DNA from: Anaerolineales bacterium
Lineage (GTDB): Bacteria; Chloroflexota; Anaerolineae; Anaerolineales; Villigracilaceae
Assembly (NCBI GenBank): GCA_030583885.1
Contig: CP129480.1
Span: 1,922,001-1,986,000 of the forward strand
DNA length: 64,000 nucleotides
Reading direction: 5' to 3'
Numbering within the stretch: the stretch's first letter is position 1; each line of letters opens with the position of its first letter. The notes below the pieces were generated by a model. The model worked only from the letters and a program-made list of their open reading frames with translations. It did not search any database and was not told the DNA's origin. The position numbers and the translations under genes are program-made. Below are positions 25,920 through 35,253 of the stretch, in pieces.

Positions 25920-26985
25920 TTCAGGTTTACTTAGATTGATTTACAATAGTCGGTATGACATGGAAACCATCATACCTAACCCGAGAACAAATGGAAGAAA
26001 GACGGCTTGAAGGTGGACGGCTGTTGAAAGCTGGAAAAATGTCAAAAGCCGAAATCTCAAGACACCTCGGAGTAAGCCGGGCCACGGTCGGCCAATGGGC
26101 CAGAATCATAGAAACAAAAGGTATGCGCGGACTCCAAAAAAGAAAAGCGGCTGGTAGCGAGCCGAAGTTGAGTAATCCACAAAAGCAAAGCTTAAAGAGG
26201 AAGCTGGAACGAGGGGCTTTGGCGAATGGATATCCAACTGATCGCTGGACATTGGACCGTGTCCAAAAATTGATCAAAAGAGAATTTGATGTCACTTATC
26301 ATCCGAATTACCTCAATCGATTGTTGCGCAAACTAGGTTTCAGTCCACAAAAGCCAATGCCACAGGCTATTGAACAGGAAAAAGAGTTAGTGGAAGCTTG
26401 GTTGCTAGGAGATTGGCCAAGGATAAAAAAAGTCACATCGTCTCAAAGCAAAAATCGTATTTTGGGATGAATTTGGGTTCTCCTTTCAAGAAATATTGGC
26501 TACGACGTGGGCTCGGACTGGCAAGAGACCCGTTTTTCGACGGGTAACCAAAGATCGTCGAGCGCTATCGACAGCCGTAGCGCTGACACTTACAGGCAAG
26601 ATCTACAAGAAATGTTTTGAAGGTTCGATAAAAAGCGATAACTTGATTGAGGCACTTGAACACCTCCGTAGGCAGGTACCTGGAAAAATCATCTTGATCT
26701 GGGATCGAGCCCGTATTCATCTTAGCAAGCTCACCAAAGCTTATCTCTGCCAGCATCCTGAGATCATGATTGAAGAGTTACCTGCTTACGCTCCACAGCT
26801 CAATCCGGAAGAGTATTGTCACGGAAATGTTAAACAACATCTCAGAAATGCTCGTCCAACTTCTAAAGAGGAGATTCGCTCAATGCTTGATCGTGGTTTT
26901 GCTCGCTTGCGTCGTCGACCAGACTTACTTCTTGGCTTCTTTCATGCCGCCGGTCTTTCTGTTAGGCAACTTCAGTTAACCTGAA
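25920..26985 (+). mobile_element. IS630-family insertion sequence, 1066 bp, apparently intact
   Basis: Left end TTCAGGTTTAC (25920-25930) and right end (reverse complement) TTCAGGTTAAC match over 11 positions except one. TA dinucleotides at 25918-25919 and 26986-26987 fit the TA target duplication typical of the IS630/Tc1 group. The transposase fills the element, and its stop codon lies inside the right terminal repeat. It is inserted between nnr and the SPFH gene without breaking a recognisable gene. Confidence 0.88.
25955..26984 (+). CDS. IS630-family transposase in two frames joined by -1 frameshift
   Basis: Frame 1 (25955-26470) holds the helix-turn-helix N-terminus (MSKAEISRHLGVSRATVGQWAR). 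The second frame (open track from 26496, ending 26984) holds most of the DDE domain (IWDRARIHLSKL, LPAYAPQLNPEEYCHGNVKQ). Reading -1 at A7 (26425-26431, in phase A_AAA_AAA) joins them through SHRLKAKIVFWDEFGFSF, the expected first catalytic Asp region, with no residue lost. This looks like programmed frameshifting, not decay. Confidence 0.85.
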
Positions 26986-27000
26986 TAATGCCTGCTAAAA

Positions 27001-28053
27001 CTACTCTTTCAAAAACTCCTCCAAAGCCGCCTTGCTGATGCGGTATGCTTTGCCCATTTTTTTCGCCTTCAGACTCTTGTCCTTGATCGCGGCAAGCACG
27101 TCCTCTTCAGAGACCTTTAAGATTGCGGCTGCTTCCGAGGGGGTCATGACATCCGGAATGCCTCCGGCACCTTGTGCGCCCCCGCCAGATTGGCCCTGTT
27201 GCGGCTGTTGGTAGCCGCCCTGCAATGCCTGTCCCATGATGTTGCCGATACCCATGCCGGCACCAATGCCAGCGGTAAGTCCGGCGCCGCCGCCTTCGTT
27301 CTGTGCCGCATCGCGCATCGCATCTGCGGCTTGCAGTTGAGTGTAGGTTGCCATATCGAGCATGCCCATATCGCGCAGTTCCTGAGCCGATTTTTCGCTC
27401 GGCTTGAGGTTGCCGATGTAGAAGGTCTTGAGTGTGAGACCAATGGCTTCGAAATCAGGTGCTGACTTTGCACGGACAGCCGCGCCGAGTTCCTCGGTCA
27501 GGCCGATCATCTCCGGTACCGAATTCTTCGCGGCGGTTTCACCAAGCGCATCCTGTAATTTGGAGAGCAGCATGGTGCGCAGGCGCTCTTCGATGTCGGA
27601 GGTGCGGTAGGTATGTTGCACGCCCACGATCTGGGTCACGAATTGTTGCGGGTCCTTCACCTGGAAGGAATACGATCCAAATCCCTGCAGCAGAGCCACG
27701 CCCAGCCCCATGCCCGGATTGCGGACGATGATCGGCTGCGGCGTACCCCATTTTTTATTCGCAAACTCCTTGCGCGAAACGAAATACACTTCCGCGGGGA
27801 AGGGCGTACGGTCATTGAAGGCCTTGCCGATGAAATCGATCAACAGCGGGATGTTGGCGGTGGCAATGGTGTGCCGCCCGGGTTTGAAGACATCCAGCGC
27901 ATTGCCGTCGCGGAAGAACACCGCGCTCTGGCTCTCGCGCACGATCACCTGTGAACCGATGCGGAAATCGCCAATGCCCTCCTCTGGAAAGCGGTGGACG
28001 ATTTCGTCCGCCATTTCGTTCGGGTATTCAATGACATCAAAAATTCTAGCCAT
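27001..28053 (-). CDS. SPFH-domain protein with C-terminal excisionase-type HTH
   Basis: The 350-residue protein starts with an SPFH/band-7 region related to the YdjI/virion-core-like group (SQSAVFFRDGNALDVFKPGRHTI, YFVSRKEFANKKWGTPQPI, GFGSYSFQVKDPQQFV). A Gly/Gln-rich low-complexity linker follows (about 250-300). The last ~55 residues, VMTPSEAAAILKVSEEDVLAAIKDKSLKAKKMGKAYRISKAALEEFL, are a MerR/excisionase-like helix-turn-helix. There is no transmembrane helix. AAGGAG precedes the ATG. It may form oligomeric rings near membranes; the HTH suggests nucleic-acid or protein docking. Confidence 0.85.
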   Translation of the reverse strand: MARIFDVIEYPNEMADEIVHRFPEEGIGDFRIGSQVIVRESQSAVFFRDGNALDVFKPGRHTIATANIPLLIDFIGKAFNDRTPFPAEVYFVSRKEFANKKWGTPQPIIVRNPGMGLGVALLQGFGSYSFQVKDPQQFVTQIVGVQHTYRTSDIEERLRTMLLSKLQDALGETAAKNSVPEMIGLTEELGAAVRAKSAPDFEAIGLTLKTFYIGNLKPSEKSAQELRDMGMLDMATYTQLQAADAMRDAAQNEGGGAGLTAGIGAGMGIGNIMGQALQGGYQQPQQGQSGGGAQGAGGIPDVMTPSEAAAILKVSEEDVLAAIKDKSLKAKKMGKAYRISKAALEEFLKE

Positions 28054-28158
28054 ATCTCACTCCTTTTGAAAGAATAACGGCTTGATTATAGCCCATCTAT
28101 CGGGCAGGAACAAGAACCGTTTGTCTTGTTGTCTCTACGGATTCCACTGTGATTCGTT

Positions 28159-28980
28159 TCACACCTCTCCCTGCGCCTTCGCCGGCCGCCCCTTCATGGA
28201 CAGTCCTGTCGCCTTGGCTCTGACCATCATGACCTCCGCCAGGATGCTGACGGCGATCTCTTCCGGCGTTTCGGCCTGCAGTTCGATTCCCATCGGCGAA
28301 TGGACTTTGGCGATTCTTTCCTCGGAAACGCCCTTCTCCTTCAAGGCTTTGACGGTGGTGGCCCAGCGGCGCTTGGAGCCGATCACGCCGATATAGCCTG
28401 CGGCGGAGTCCAGAAGCGGGGCGAGTCCTGCCGCGTCCACATTGGAGCCGCGAGTCGTCAGGATCAGACTCGTGCGTTTGTCGATCTGGATATGATCGAT
28501 GAGTTTATCCATTGTCACGGGATGGTAGGCATCCGCGCCGGGCGTGGCTTCGGGCGTGCAAAATTCTGCGCGGTCATCACAGACTGCCACGCGAAACCCC
28601 AGCCACTTTGCCAAATGGACAACTGCCTTGCCCACGTGTCCCGCGCCGATGACGACCAGCAGCGGGGGAGGAAGGATCGGTTCCACAAACACCTCCACCT
28701 GACCGCCGCACACACCGGGGTCACCGCGTGAGGGGTCAGCCATATTGTATTTTAAGTAGCGCGCCTGGCCGTCGCTGATCGCCATCCAGGCTTCATCGAG
28801 CACGCGGTGCTCCAAATCTCCGCCGCCGACGGTGCCAATGAACGTGCCGTCGGGATAAACGAGCATCTTGCTGCCCACATGCCGTGGCGTGGAGCCTTCG
28901 CTCCTTGTCACCGTGCACAGGGCGGCAGAGCCATTATCCTTTTCGATATCAGAGAGAGCTTGATAAATGGAATTTTTCAT
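28159..28980 (-). CDS. xdhC: XdhC/CoxI-family Mo-hydroxylase maturation factor
   Basis: The 273-residue protein has the XdhC N-terminal domain (CTVTRSEGSTPRHVGSKMLVYPDGTFIGTVGGGDLEHRVL) and a C-terminal Rossmann domain (LLVVIGAGHVGKAVVHLAKWLGFRVAVCDDR, YIGVIGSKRRW). XdhC proteins insert sulfurated Mo cofactor into xanthine-dehydrogenase-type enzymes. An XdhD-like Mo subunit lies 3.2 kb upstream on the same strand and is a natural client. Confidence 0.92.
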   Translation of the reverse strand: MKNSIYQALSDIEKDNGSAALCTVTRSEGSTPRHVGSKMLVYPDGTFIGTVGGGDLEHRVLDEAWMAISDGQARYLKYNMADPSRGDPGVCGGQVEVFVEPILPPPLLVVIGAGHVGKAVVHLAKWLGFRVAVCDDRAEFCTPEATPGADAYHPVTMDKLIDHIQIDKRTSLILTTRGSNVDAAGLAPLLDSAAGYIGVIGSKRRWATTVKALKEKGVSEERIAKVHSPMGIELQAETPEEIAVSILAEVMMVRAKATGLSMKGRPAKAQGEV

Positions 28981-28991
28981 TTGATTTTCTG

Positions 28992-29019
28992 GTAGGGGCG
29001 AACGACCGTTCGCCCCTAC
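28992..29019. repeat. Perfect palindrome GTAGGGGCGAAC-GACC-GTTCGCCCCTAC
   Basis: A 12-bp perfect inverted repeat with a 4-nt loop fills the 48-bp gap between the pyrophosphatase and xdhC genes. The GTAGGGGCGAAC half is a familiar dispersed bacterial repeat. As RNA it would form a strong hairpin, but it lacks a T tract. Confidence 0.6.
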
Positions 29020-29028
29020 TATTTCGGA

Positions 29029-30372
29029 TTATCGCTCCAGCAGTCCCAGCACCGCAGGCAGCAATTGTTTCTTCCTTGAAACCACGCCCTGCGCATCTCG
29101 TGTGCGGTCGGGCATGGGCGGATAGGGAAGGTCGTTCAACACCGTCGGCGCTTCGGAGGAGATGAGCAGGCGGCTGGTTCCGCGAACCACGTCTGTGACC
29201 AGGAGCATGGCGAAATCCAAGCCGCGCTTATCGCGCAGGTCGTTCAACGCATGTTGCAGCGGATCGAGATGCTCGGTCAATTGCAGGATGTCGGTTACTT
29301 CGACTTGCGCCACGGCGAATTTGTATCCGCCTCCCTCGAAGGATTTGATGTCCGTGCTGACGATCTCCTCGGGCTTGCGGTTGGAGAGCCCGGCGCCTGC
29401 CGAAAGGATGGCGTTGCCATAGGATTCGATCGTCTCACCTTTGAGCGGACTTCCACCGACGAATGCCCAGCGTGCCAGCTTCTCTGCGGCAACATGGTCG
29501 CGCGTTGTGGTGGTGGGAGATGCCAATATAAGGGTATCAGATAACAGCCCGGCGAGAAGCGTGCCTGCCAGCGGCGGCGGCATGGAGAGACCGGCCTCGG
29601 CGGTCAGTTCGGTCACCAGAGTTGAAGTAGACCCGACAATATCAACCGTGAATCGGATGGGTTGGTGGGTGTACGGGTTGCCAAGGCGGTGATGATCGAG
29701 GATCTCCAGCAGTTCGGCTTCATCCAGCGCGGCGATGGCCTGACGCGGTTCGTTATGGTCGACGAGGATGACCTTGAGCCTGGGCGGGTTGATGACTTCA
29801 CGCTGATGGGCGATGCCCATGTACACACCGTTTTCGTCCACAACCCAGTAATCGTTGTGGTCGTCGCGCAATAATTTATTGAGCGAATCGCGGATGTGAC
29901 CATTCGCTGCAAACTTCGGGACGGTAGTATCCGTGGCATCCCTGCACATGGCGGACATCATCTCGCGGACGGTGGTGTCGCCGGGCCGCGGACCGAGGGT
30001 TTCCGTAAAATATTTGAAAAGGCTCATGCCGTTGATGATGCCGTGCGGGATTCCATCCTCGCCGACGACGGGCGCAATGCCGCCTGTTTTGCTGGCGAGG
30101 ATCCATGCCGCGCCGAGCTGCGAATCGGGACGGATGGTATCCAGCCGCCGCATGACCGAGCCGAAACGCGGGGATGCGTCGGTGAGCAATATGGGTGCTT
30201 CAAGGCTGAGCGTTTTCAACACCCATGCCGTTTGCACGTTGAGCGCACCAGCGCGTGCGGCAACAGCATCTGCGCCGTCCCGTTCGCGCAGGAGCCAGGC
30301 GTATCCCATGGCGGACGCGATCGAGTCGGTGTCGGGGTTGATGTGGCCTACGACATAAATCTGGTCGGGCAT
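29029..30372 (-). CDS. ppaC: Manganese-dependent (family II) inorganic pyrophosphatase with CBS domains
   Basis: The 447-residue protein has the DHH-family N-terminus GHINPDTDSIASAMGYAWLL, a CBS-containing insert at about 75-200 (SVMRRLDTIRPDSQLGAAWILA, TVREMMSAMC, YWVVDENGVYMGIA), then the rest of the DHH domain (VILVDHNE, ILDHHRLGN) and a DHHA2 domain. Nucleotide-regulated CBS-PPases share this layout. It hydrolyses pyrophosphate and should respond to adenine nucleotides through the CBS pair. Confidence 0.93.
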   Translation of the reverse strand: MPDQIYVVGHINPDTDSIASAMGYAWLLRERDGADAVAARAGALNVQTAWVLKTLSLEAPILLTDASPRFGSVMRRLDTIRPDSQLGAAWILASKTGGIAPVVGEDGIPHGIINGMSLFKYFTETLGPRPGDTTVREMMSAMCRDATDTTVPKFAANGHIRDSLNKLLRDDHNDYWVVDENGVYMGIAHQREVINPPRLKVILVDHNEPRQAIAALDEAELLEILDHHRLGNPYTHQPIRFTVDIVGSTSTLVTELTAEAGLSMPPPLAGTLLAGLLSDTLILASPTTTTRDHVAAEKLARWAFVGGSPLKGETIESYGNAILSAGAGLSNRKPEEIVSTDIKSFEGGGYKFAVAQVEVTDILQLTEHLDPLQHALNDLRDKRGLDFAMLLVTDVVRGTSRLLISSEAPTVLNDLPYPPMPDRTRDAQGVVSRKKQLLPAVLGLLER

Positions 30373-30419
30373 TTAACTGGATTTCTCCGCTGAGGAAGGA
30401 ATTAAAGATGATTGCGCGG

Positions 30420-32090
30420 TCATATTTCGCCTTTTTCAAGCATGTCCAAAAATATATTTACCATGTGCGGGTCGAAGTGTTTGCCTGATTGCTCGATGAA
30501 AAAGGCGATGATCTTTTCATGCGACCAGGCCTTGTTATACGGCCTTTCAGAACTAAGAGCATCCCAGACATCGGCGATGGCAAAAATCCGTGCGGCAACG
30601 GGGATCTCCCTGCCCTTCAACCCCCGCGGATAGCCTGTTCCATCCCATTTTTCATGATGGCAGTAGGGAATGTCCATTGCCTGTTCCAAATACTGGATGG
30701 GCTTGAGAAGTTTGTAGGCTGTTTCAGGGTGCTTGCTTATGATCTCACGTTCTTCCTTGCTAAGTTTGTCAGGTTTGTGAAGTATCTCATCTGGAATGCC
30801 CATTTTGCCGATATCATGCAGGATCGCGCCGCGGCGGATGTGTTCGATCATGTCATCCGGGAATTCAAGTTTTAAGGCGATTTTCAAGGTTGTATCCGTG
30901 ACGCGGCGGGTGTGGCCTTCGGTCTCCTTGTCTCGTAATTCCAGGGCGCGCGCCCAGCCTTCCAGGGTTGTGTCATAGGCCTCGGCGAGTTCACGTGTGC
31001 GGGCCATCACACGGTCCTCCAGTTGTGTGTTCAATTTGCGCAATTCATTTTCAAGCTGTTTGAGCGCGGTGATATCGTGCGAAATATAAATGCGGCCCGT
31101 CATTTCCTTGCGGGAATTGTAGAGCGGCCAGACTGTCAATTCGTAGTGGATGTTCATGCCTCCCAGGTCAAAGGATGCCTCCGTGCGGGCGTAGGTCGAA
31201 TGGGTATATTGCTTAATTGGGATCGGAAACTCGTCAAAAACCACCTTGGCCGGCTGGCCGATCACTTCGTCGGCGGTCTTATTGAGCAGAACAAGCATGG
31301 CCGAGTTGATGTCCACGATATTGTTTTTGTTGTCGAGAATTACCACGGGTTCTTCCAGAGCTTCAAAGACCTGATCCCTTCCAATGGAGGCGACTTCAAA
31401 CACACGAAAACGGATCAGTCCCCAGGCAATGATCAAATTCCCGATGATGGCCGTGAGCGTGATCGCCTCACGCGGAGGGATGATGCCGGCACCCAGCCGG
31501 GCAACCAGCGCACCGCTAATGGGAAATATGATGCCAAGCGCAATTAATTTTAATTGCGTTCGATACAGGTTGTGAGACTGAACGACACGGCGAAGCAGGA
31601 TGTAAAGACTCCAGGACAGGATGGCGAACGCGTACAGGGAAAACAGCCATGCGATGGGGCTGGGGTCATAATGCAATTGAGGAAACGGATTGCCGGGCGC
31701 CAGGTATGTATTTTTATATATCCAATGGTGATAGGAGTCTGTCACAAGTATGGATAGGAAAAGGATCGGCACAACCAGCAGTCCCGGAAGGAAGATTCCC
31801 GGTTTACGCAGTTTGTATTCGGTGAATTGGATCGCAAACGCCGGCAGCGCAATAACGTAAAGCGTGCCTGCCAGCCATTGATGCCCGTTCCAAATGATTT
31901 TTCCTGGGAGCCCCGTGCTGATCAGTTCGAATATAAATGCGGCCATCCAGAGCGACTGGCCCAGCATATACAGGCTGAAAGCAAGTGCGCCGGGAGACCG
32001 CCTGCGTTTCCAGACGATACCCAGCACACTGGTTGAAATTGCAAGCGATATTACATGAGAAAGTAGATGGATAATCTGATTTTGAGTCAT
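30420..32090 (-). CDS. 7TM-sensor/PAS/HD-GYP cyclic-di-GMP phosphodiesterase
   Basis: The 556-residue protein has seven N-terminal membrane helices of the histidine-kinase 7TM type, a PAS domain (about 225-345, ALEEPVVILDNKNNIVDINSAML), a coiled coil, and an HD-GYP domain with LHDIGKMGIPDEILHKPDKLS and HHEKWDGTGYPRGLKGREIP. The HD and GYP motifs are complete, so it should hydrolyse c-di-GMP. There is no kinase domain. Two stem-loops in front of the start codon could control its translation. Confidence 0.93.
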   Translation of the reverse strand: MTQNQIIHLLSHVISLAISTSVLGIVWKRRRSPGALAFSLYMLGQSLWMAAFIFELISTGLPGKIIWNGHQWLAGTLYVIALPAFAIQFTEYKLRKPGIFLPGLLVVPILFLSILVTDSYHHWIYKNTYLAPGNPFPQLHYDPSPIAWLFSLYAFAILSWSLYILLRRVVQSHNLYRTQLKLIALGIIFPISGALVARLGAGIIPPREAITLTAIIGNLIIAWGLIRFRVFEVASIGRDQVFEALEEPVVILDNKNNIVDINSAMLVLLNKTADEVIGQPAKVVFDEFPIPIKQYTHSTYARTEASFDLGGMNIHYELTVWPLYNSRKEMTGRIYISHDITALKQLENELRKLNTQLEDRVMARTRELAEAYDTTLEGWARALELRDKETEGHTRRVTDTTLKIALKLEFPDDMIEHIRRGAILHDIGKMGIPDEILHKPDKLSKEEREIISKHPETAYKLLKPIQYLEQAMDIPYCHHEKWDGTGYPRGLKGREIPVAARIFAIADVWDALSSERPYNKAWSHEKIIAFFIEQSGKHFDPHMVNIFLDMLEKGEI

Positions 32091-32126
32091 AACCGTGCGG
32101 TTATTTTACCTCCCGAGGAGGTAAAA
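32089..32126 (-). promoter_or_regulatory. Two adjacent hairpins over the Shine-Dalgarno and start codon of the HD-GYP gene
   Basis: On the minus strand TTTTACCTCC-TCG-GGAGGTAAAA (32104-32126) buries the only GGAGG, and ATAACCG-CA-CGGTTAT (32089-32104) pairs the first two bases of the start codon. The ribosome site is otherwise 18 nt from the ATG. Folding could block or reposition translation. Confidence 0.45.
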
Positions 32127-32224
32127 GGAGATATCACTTTTGGAAACCAGTTTTTATTGCCATCCGAGCATATTTTTTGGGCAGGGTGCAAGCAGCACCT
32201 TATTTGCCCTCAGTCGGATATGGG

Positions 32225-35179
32225 TTATGCATTCTTGATCGCCTTCCAGACCTTTTCGGGCGTGACAGGGATCTCATCCACATTGACTCCGATGGCATCC
32301 AGAATGGCATTGCCAACCGCCGGCGCGACACCGTCCATCGGGATTTCGGCAACGGCTTTCACGCCGAACGGATGGCTCGGCTCGAACGTCTCCACGAAGA
32401 TGGTTTCCAGTTCGGGCATCTCATCCGAGCGGAAGAGGTGATAGCGGTCGAAGTCCCGTTCAATGGCATTCCCTTTTTCGTCGTAGCGCATCTCTTCGCA
32501 GACAGCATAGCCGAGCGCCTGAGTCATCCCGCCTTCGATCTGCCCCGAAGCCGTGAGCGGATTGATGATCACGCCCGAGTCCACAGCCATGACGAGCTTA
32601 TCCACAGTGACCTGACCCGTTTCCGTATCCACGGTCACTTCCGCGAATTGTGCCGCGAACGGCGGCGGCGAGACGGGCGAGACATAACTCGCCACGCCCA
32701 TGATCTGTTCCTGGTTGTTCTTATGCAGGGTATCCAATGCGACTTCAGCCAGGGAAACGGATTTGCCGTCTGGTGTGTGTGCCTGGCGGTCTCGCAATTG
32801 GATTGAATTCGGGTCGTCCACACCGAGCATGGTCGCCGCACGGATCCTGATTCTCTCCGCCACGATCTGAGCCGCTTTGACCGCTGCGGTGCCAGAAATG
32901 TACGTGGTCGAAGACGCGTATGCGCCTTTATCGAAGGGGGTGAAATCGGTATCCGATGAATAGGTGATCATGTCTTCAATTGGCACGCCCAACACCTCCG
33001 CTGCCATCTGCGCAAGGACGGTGTCAGAACCGGTTCCCAGGTCTGTGGCACCAACTAGAAGGTTGAACGAGCCATCGTCGTTCATCTTGATGGACGCGCC
33101 GCCCATGTCGAGGTAGGGGATGGCAGTTCCCTGCATGACCATTGCCACGCCGATACCTTTTCGTTTTCTACCATCTGTTGACTTCTTCCACTCAGTGTTT
33201 CCAAACTTCTGATCCCAGCCAATCGCCGCCTTGCCCTGCACGACGCATTGCTCCAGCCCAACCGTGTGGATGATCTCCGGGCGCGGCTTGCGTCCCTCGT
33301 TCCATGCCGTCGAGAAGGGATGGTATTCGCCGGGATGGATCGCATTCTTCAAGCGGAACTCGATGGGGTCGAAACCCATCTTTCGCGCGATCTTCTCCAT
33401 GTGGCGGTCGAGCGGCCAATAGCCCTGCGGCACACCATAGCCGCGGAATGCGCCAGCGGGTGGGGTGTTGGTGTAGACCACATCTGCATAGAAGCGGATA
33501 TTGGGGGCTTTGCGATATTCGCCGTCGCCGACATACAACGCCATGGCTTTGTGGCCTGTGTTGCCGGTGACCGTCAATGCATGACAGCCGTACGCGCCCG
33601 TGTCCGAAAGGGCATACATGGAATTGGCGGTGATGGTTCCATCCTTCTTCACACCCGTTTTCATCTTCACGCGCATGGGATGTCGCGAACGAGCTGCGAT
33701 AAATTCCTCTTCGCGGGTGTATTCGTAAATCACAGGGCGTTTTGTGGCAATCGTGAGATGTGCCGCCACGTCCTCCATCAATACTTCCTGTTTGCCGCCA
33801 AAGCCGCCGCCAATGCGCGGCTTGATCACGCGGATGCGCTTGACGGGCAGACCCAGCACGGGCGCAAGCATCCTGCGCACATGGAAAGGCACCTGCGTGG
33901 AGGTGCGGATGACCAGACGATCATCCTCGTCCCAATAGGTAACCGCCACATGTGGTTCGATATGCGCCTGCTGGACTTTTGGAACTTCGTACTCGGCTTC
34001 GAAAATTTCATCCGCTTCGGCGAAGCCTTTTTCCACGTCGCCGATGTCAATGCGGATGTGCGCCGCGAGATTTTTATCGGGATTTGAATCTGCAAAGTTG
34101 ACATACTCTGGCTCGTCGTGAATTTTCACGGGATTATCCAACGCCTCGCGTGTGTCCAAAATGACCGGCAGAATCTCGTATTCCACCTCGATCAGCGACA
34201 AAGCCTTCTCGGCAATTTCTTCTGTCTCTGCGGCGACAAAGGCTACACGGTCACCAACGAAACGGACCTTGTTATCCAGCGAGAAGGTATCCAATGGCCC
34301 GGGGATCGGGTCGGATTGTCCGGCGGTGGAATACACAACCCGCGGGATGTCCCGCCAGGTCAACACAGCCGCAACCCCTTCGAGTGCTTTGGCTTTTGTT
34401 GCATCTATCTTTTTGATCTTTGCGTGCGCATGCGGCGAGTGCAAGACCTTCGCATGGAGTAAGCCGCGTTTTTCAAAATCACCAGTGAAGGCGGGTTTTC
34501 CCTGCACGAGCTTGATCGCATCCACTTTAATCTCGGGCTTTCCGACGGTTTTCCAGGTCTGGCTTTCAGGTGTGAGGACCACCTTGGGGCGCACCAGCAC
34601 ACCCGTCGGAGAAGAGGCCGGCGCGTCACTGGCGGGAGAACCAGGCGGGGGCGTTCCGAAATCCCAGTTGATGGATGAAATGTCAATCGGCTCATCGCCG
34701 CGCATTTCCGCCGCCGCCTTCATCACCGCCTGGACGGGTTTGAGATAACCGGTGCAGCGGCACAGGACGCCGGCGATCGCCTCGCGGACCTCCGCCTCGG
34801 AAGGGTTCGGATTTTTCTCAAGCAGACTCTTGGCTGCCAGAATTTGCGCGGGCGTGCAGTAGCCGCATTGGATCGCGCCGGACTCGACGAACGCGCGCTG
34901 CAGTGGATGCAAGCCGTCGGTCTTCCTCCAGCCCTGTTCGGGATGTTCGCCGAGCGCTTCGATGGTGGCGACAGCGTGGCCTTCCGCCTGCGCCGCGAGT
35001 ATCGAGCCCGCGTTGACGGGCTTGCCATCCAGCAGGACGGTATCCGCGCCGGAAAGCCCGCCCTCATCGCCGAACTTCACACCGTGAAAGCCCAGTCCGC
35101 GCAGGGCGGCGAGCAGCGTGGTGGATGCGGGGGCGTCTATGATGTGTTCAATTCCGTTGATTCGTAGTGTGATGTTCAT
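32225..35179 (-). CDS. XdhD-type molybdenum hydroxylase with a degenerate [2Fe-2S] domain
   Basis: The start at 35179 matches the start of the ferredoxin-like domain; the extension to 35257 runs through a repeat. The 984-residue chain has a [2Fe-2S] ferredoxin-like domain (1-75), a second [2Fe-2S] domain (CGYCTP at 105, LCRCTGY at 140) and the full Mo-pterin region (GGGFGGKQ, AFRGYGVPQG, GVKAVAEIP with the catalytic Glu). In the first domain all four cluster Cys are replaced: FGDEGGLSGADTVLLDG has D38, S43 and D46, and G58 replaces the fourth. Length and fusion match the XdhD/YgfN (putative selenate-reductase Mo subunit) family. It likely hydroxylates a purine-like heterocycle; substrate unknown. 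Confidence 0.88.
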   Translation of the reverse strand: MNITLRINGIEHIIDAPASTTLLAALRGLGFHGVKFGDEGGLSGADTVLLDGKPVNAGSILAAQAEGHAVATIEALGEHPEQGWRKTDGLHPLQRAFVESGAIQCGYCTPAQILAAKSLLEKNPNPSEAEVREAIAGVLCRCTGYLKPVQAVMKAAAEMRGDEPIDISSINWDFGTPPPGSPASDAPASSPTGVLVRPKVVLTPESQTWKTVGKPEIKVDAIKLVQGKPAFTGDFEKRGLLHAKVLHSPHAHAKIKKIDATKAKALEGVAAVLTWRDIPRVVYSTAGQSDPIPGPLDTFSLDNKVRFVGDRVAFVAAETEEIAEKALSLIEVEYEILPVILDTREALDNPVKIHDEPEYVNFADSNPDKNLAAHIRIDIGDVEKGFAEADEIFEAEYEVPKVQQAHIEPHVAVTYWDEDDRLVIRTSTQVPFHVRRMLAPVLGLPVKRIRVIKPRIGGGFGGKQEVLMEDVAAHLTIATKRPVIYEYTREEEFIAARSRHPMRVKMKTGVKKDGTITANSMYALSDTGAYGCHALTVTGNTGHKAMALYVGDGEYRKAPNIRFYADVVYTNTPPAGAFRGYGVPQGYWPLDRHMEKIARKMGFDPIEFRLKNAIHPGEYHPFSTAWNEGRKPRPEIIHTVGLEQCVVQGKAAIGWDQKFGNTEWKKSTDGRKRKGIGVAMVMQGTAIPYLDMGGASIKMNDDGSFNLLVGATDLGTGSDTVLAQMAAEVLGVPIEDMITYSSDTDFTPFDKGAYASSTTYISGTAAVKAAQIVAERIRIRAATMLGVDDPNSIQLRDRQAHTPDGKSVSLAEVALDTLHKNNQEQIMGVASYVSPVSPPPFAAQFAEVTVDTETGQVTVDKLVMAVDSGVIINPLTASGQIEGGMTQALGYAVCEEMRYDEKGNAIERDFDRYHLFRSDEMPELETIFVETFEPSHPFGVKAVAEIPMDGVAPAVGNAILDAIGVNVDEIPVTPEKVWKAIKNA

Positions 35180-35190
35180 GGGTTTATCTC

Positions 35191-35222
35191 CGACTCCCCT
35201 CTCCCCGCTGGGGTGAGGGGAG
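35191..35222. repeat. CTCCCCTCTCCCC...GGGGTGAGGGGAG palindrome
   Basis: An imperfect inverted repeat just upstream of the Mo-hydroxylase gene start resembles the shorter element at 16084-16112. It would form a hairpin in the mRNA leader or end the upstream transcript. Confidence 0.45.
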
Positions 35223-35253
35223 TTTATTTTTTTTTGATTCGTTTTTCCACAAC

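Noticed and set aside
25955..26984. Degraded (frameshifted) IS630 pseudogene
   Set aside because: The junction reads correctly after a -1 slip on a canonical heptamer and both ends are intact, so programmed frameshifting is the simpler reading.
33248..34087. 279-codon plus-strand open frame opposite the Mo hydroxylase
   Set aside because: No family match, and the minus strand is unambiguous coding sequence.
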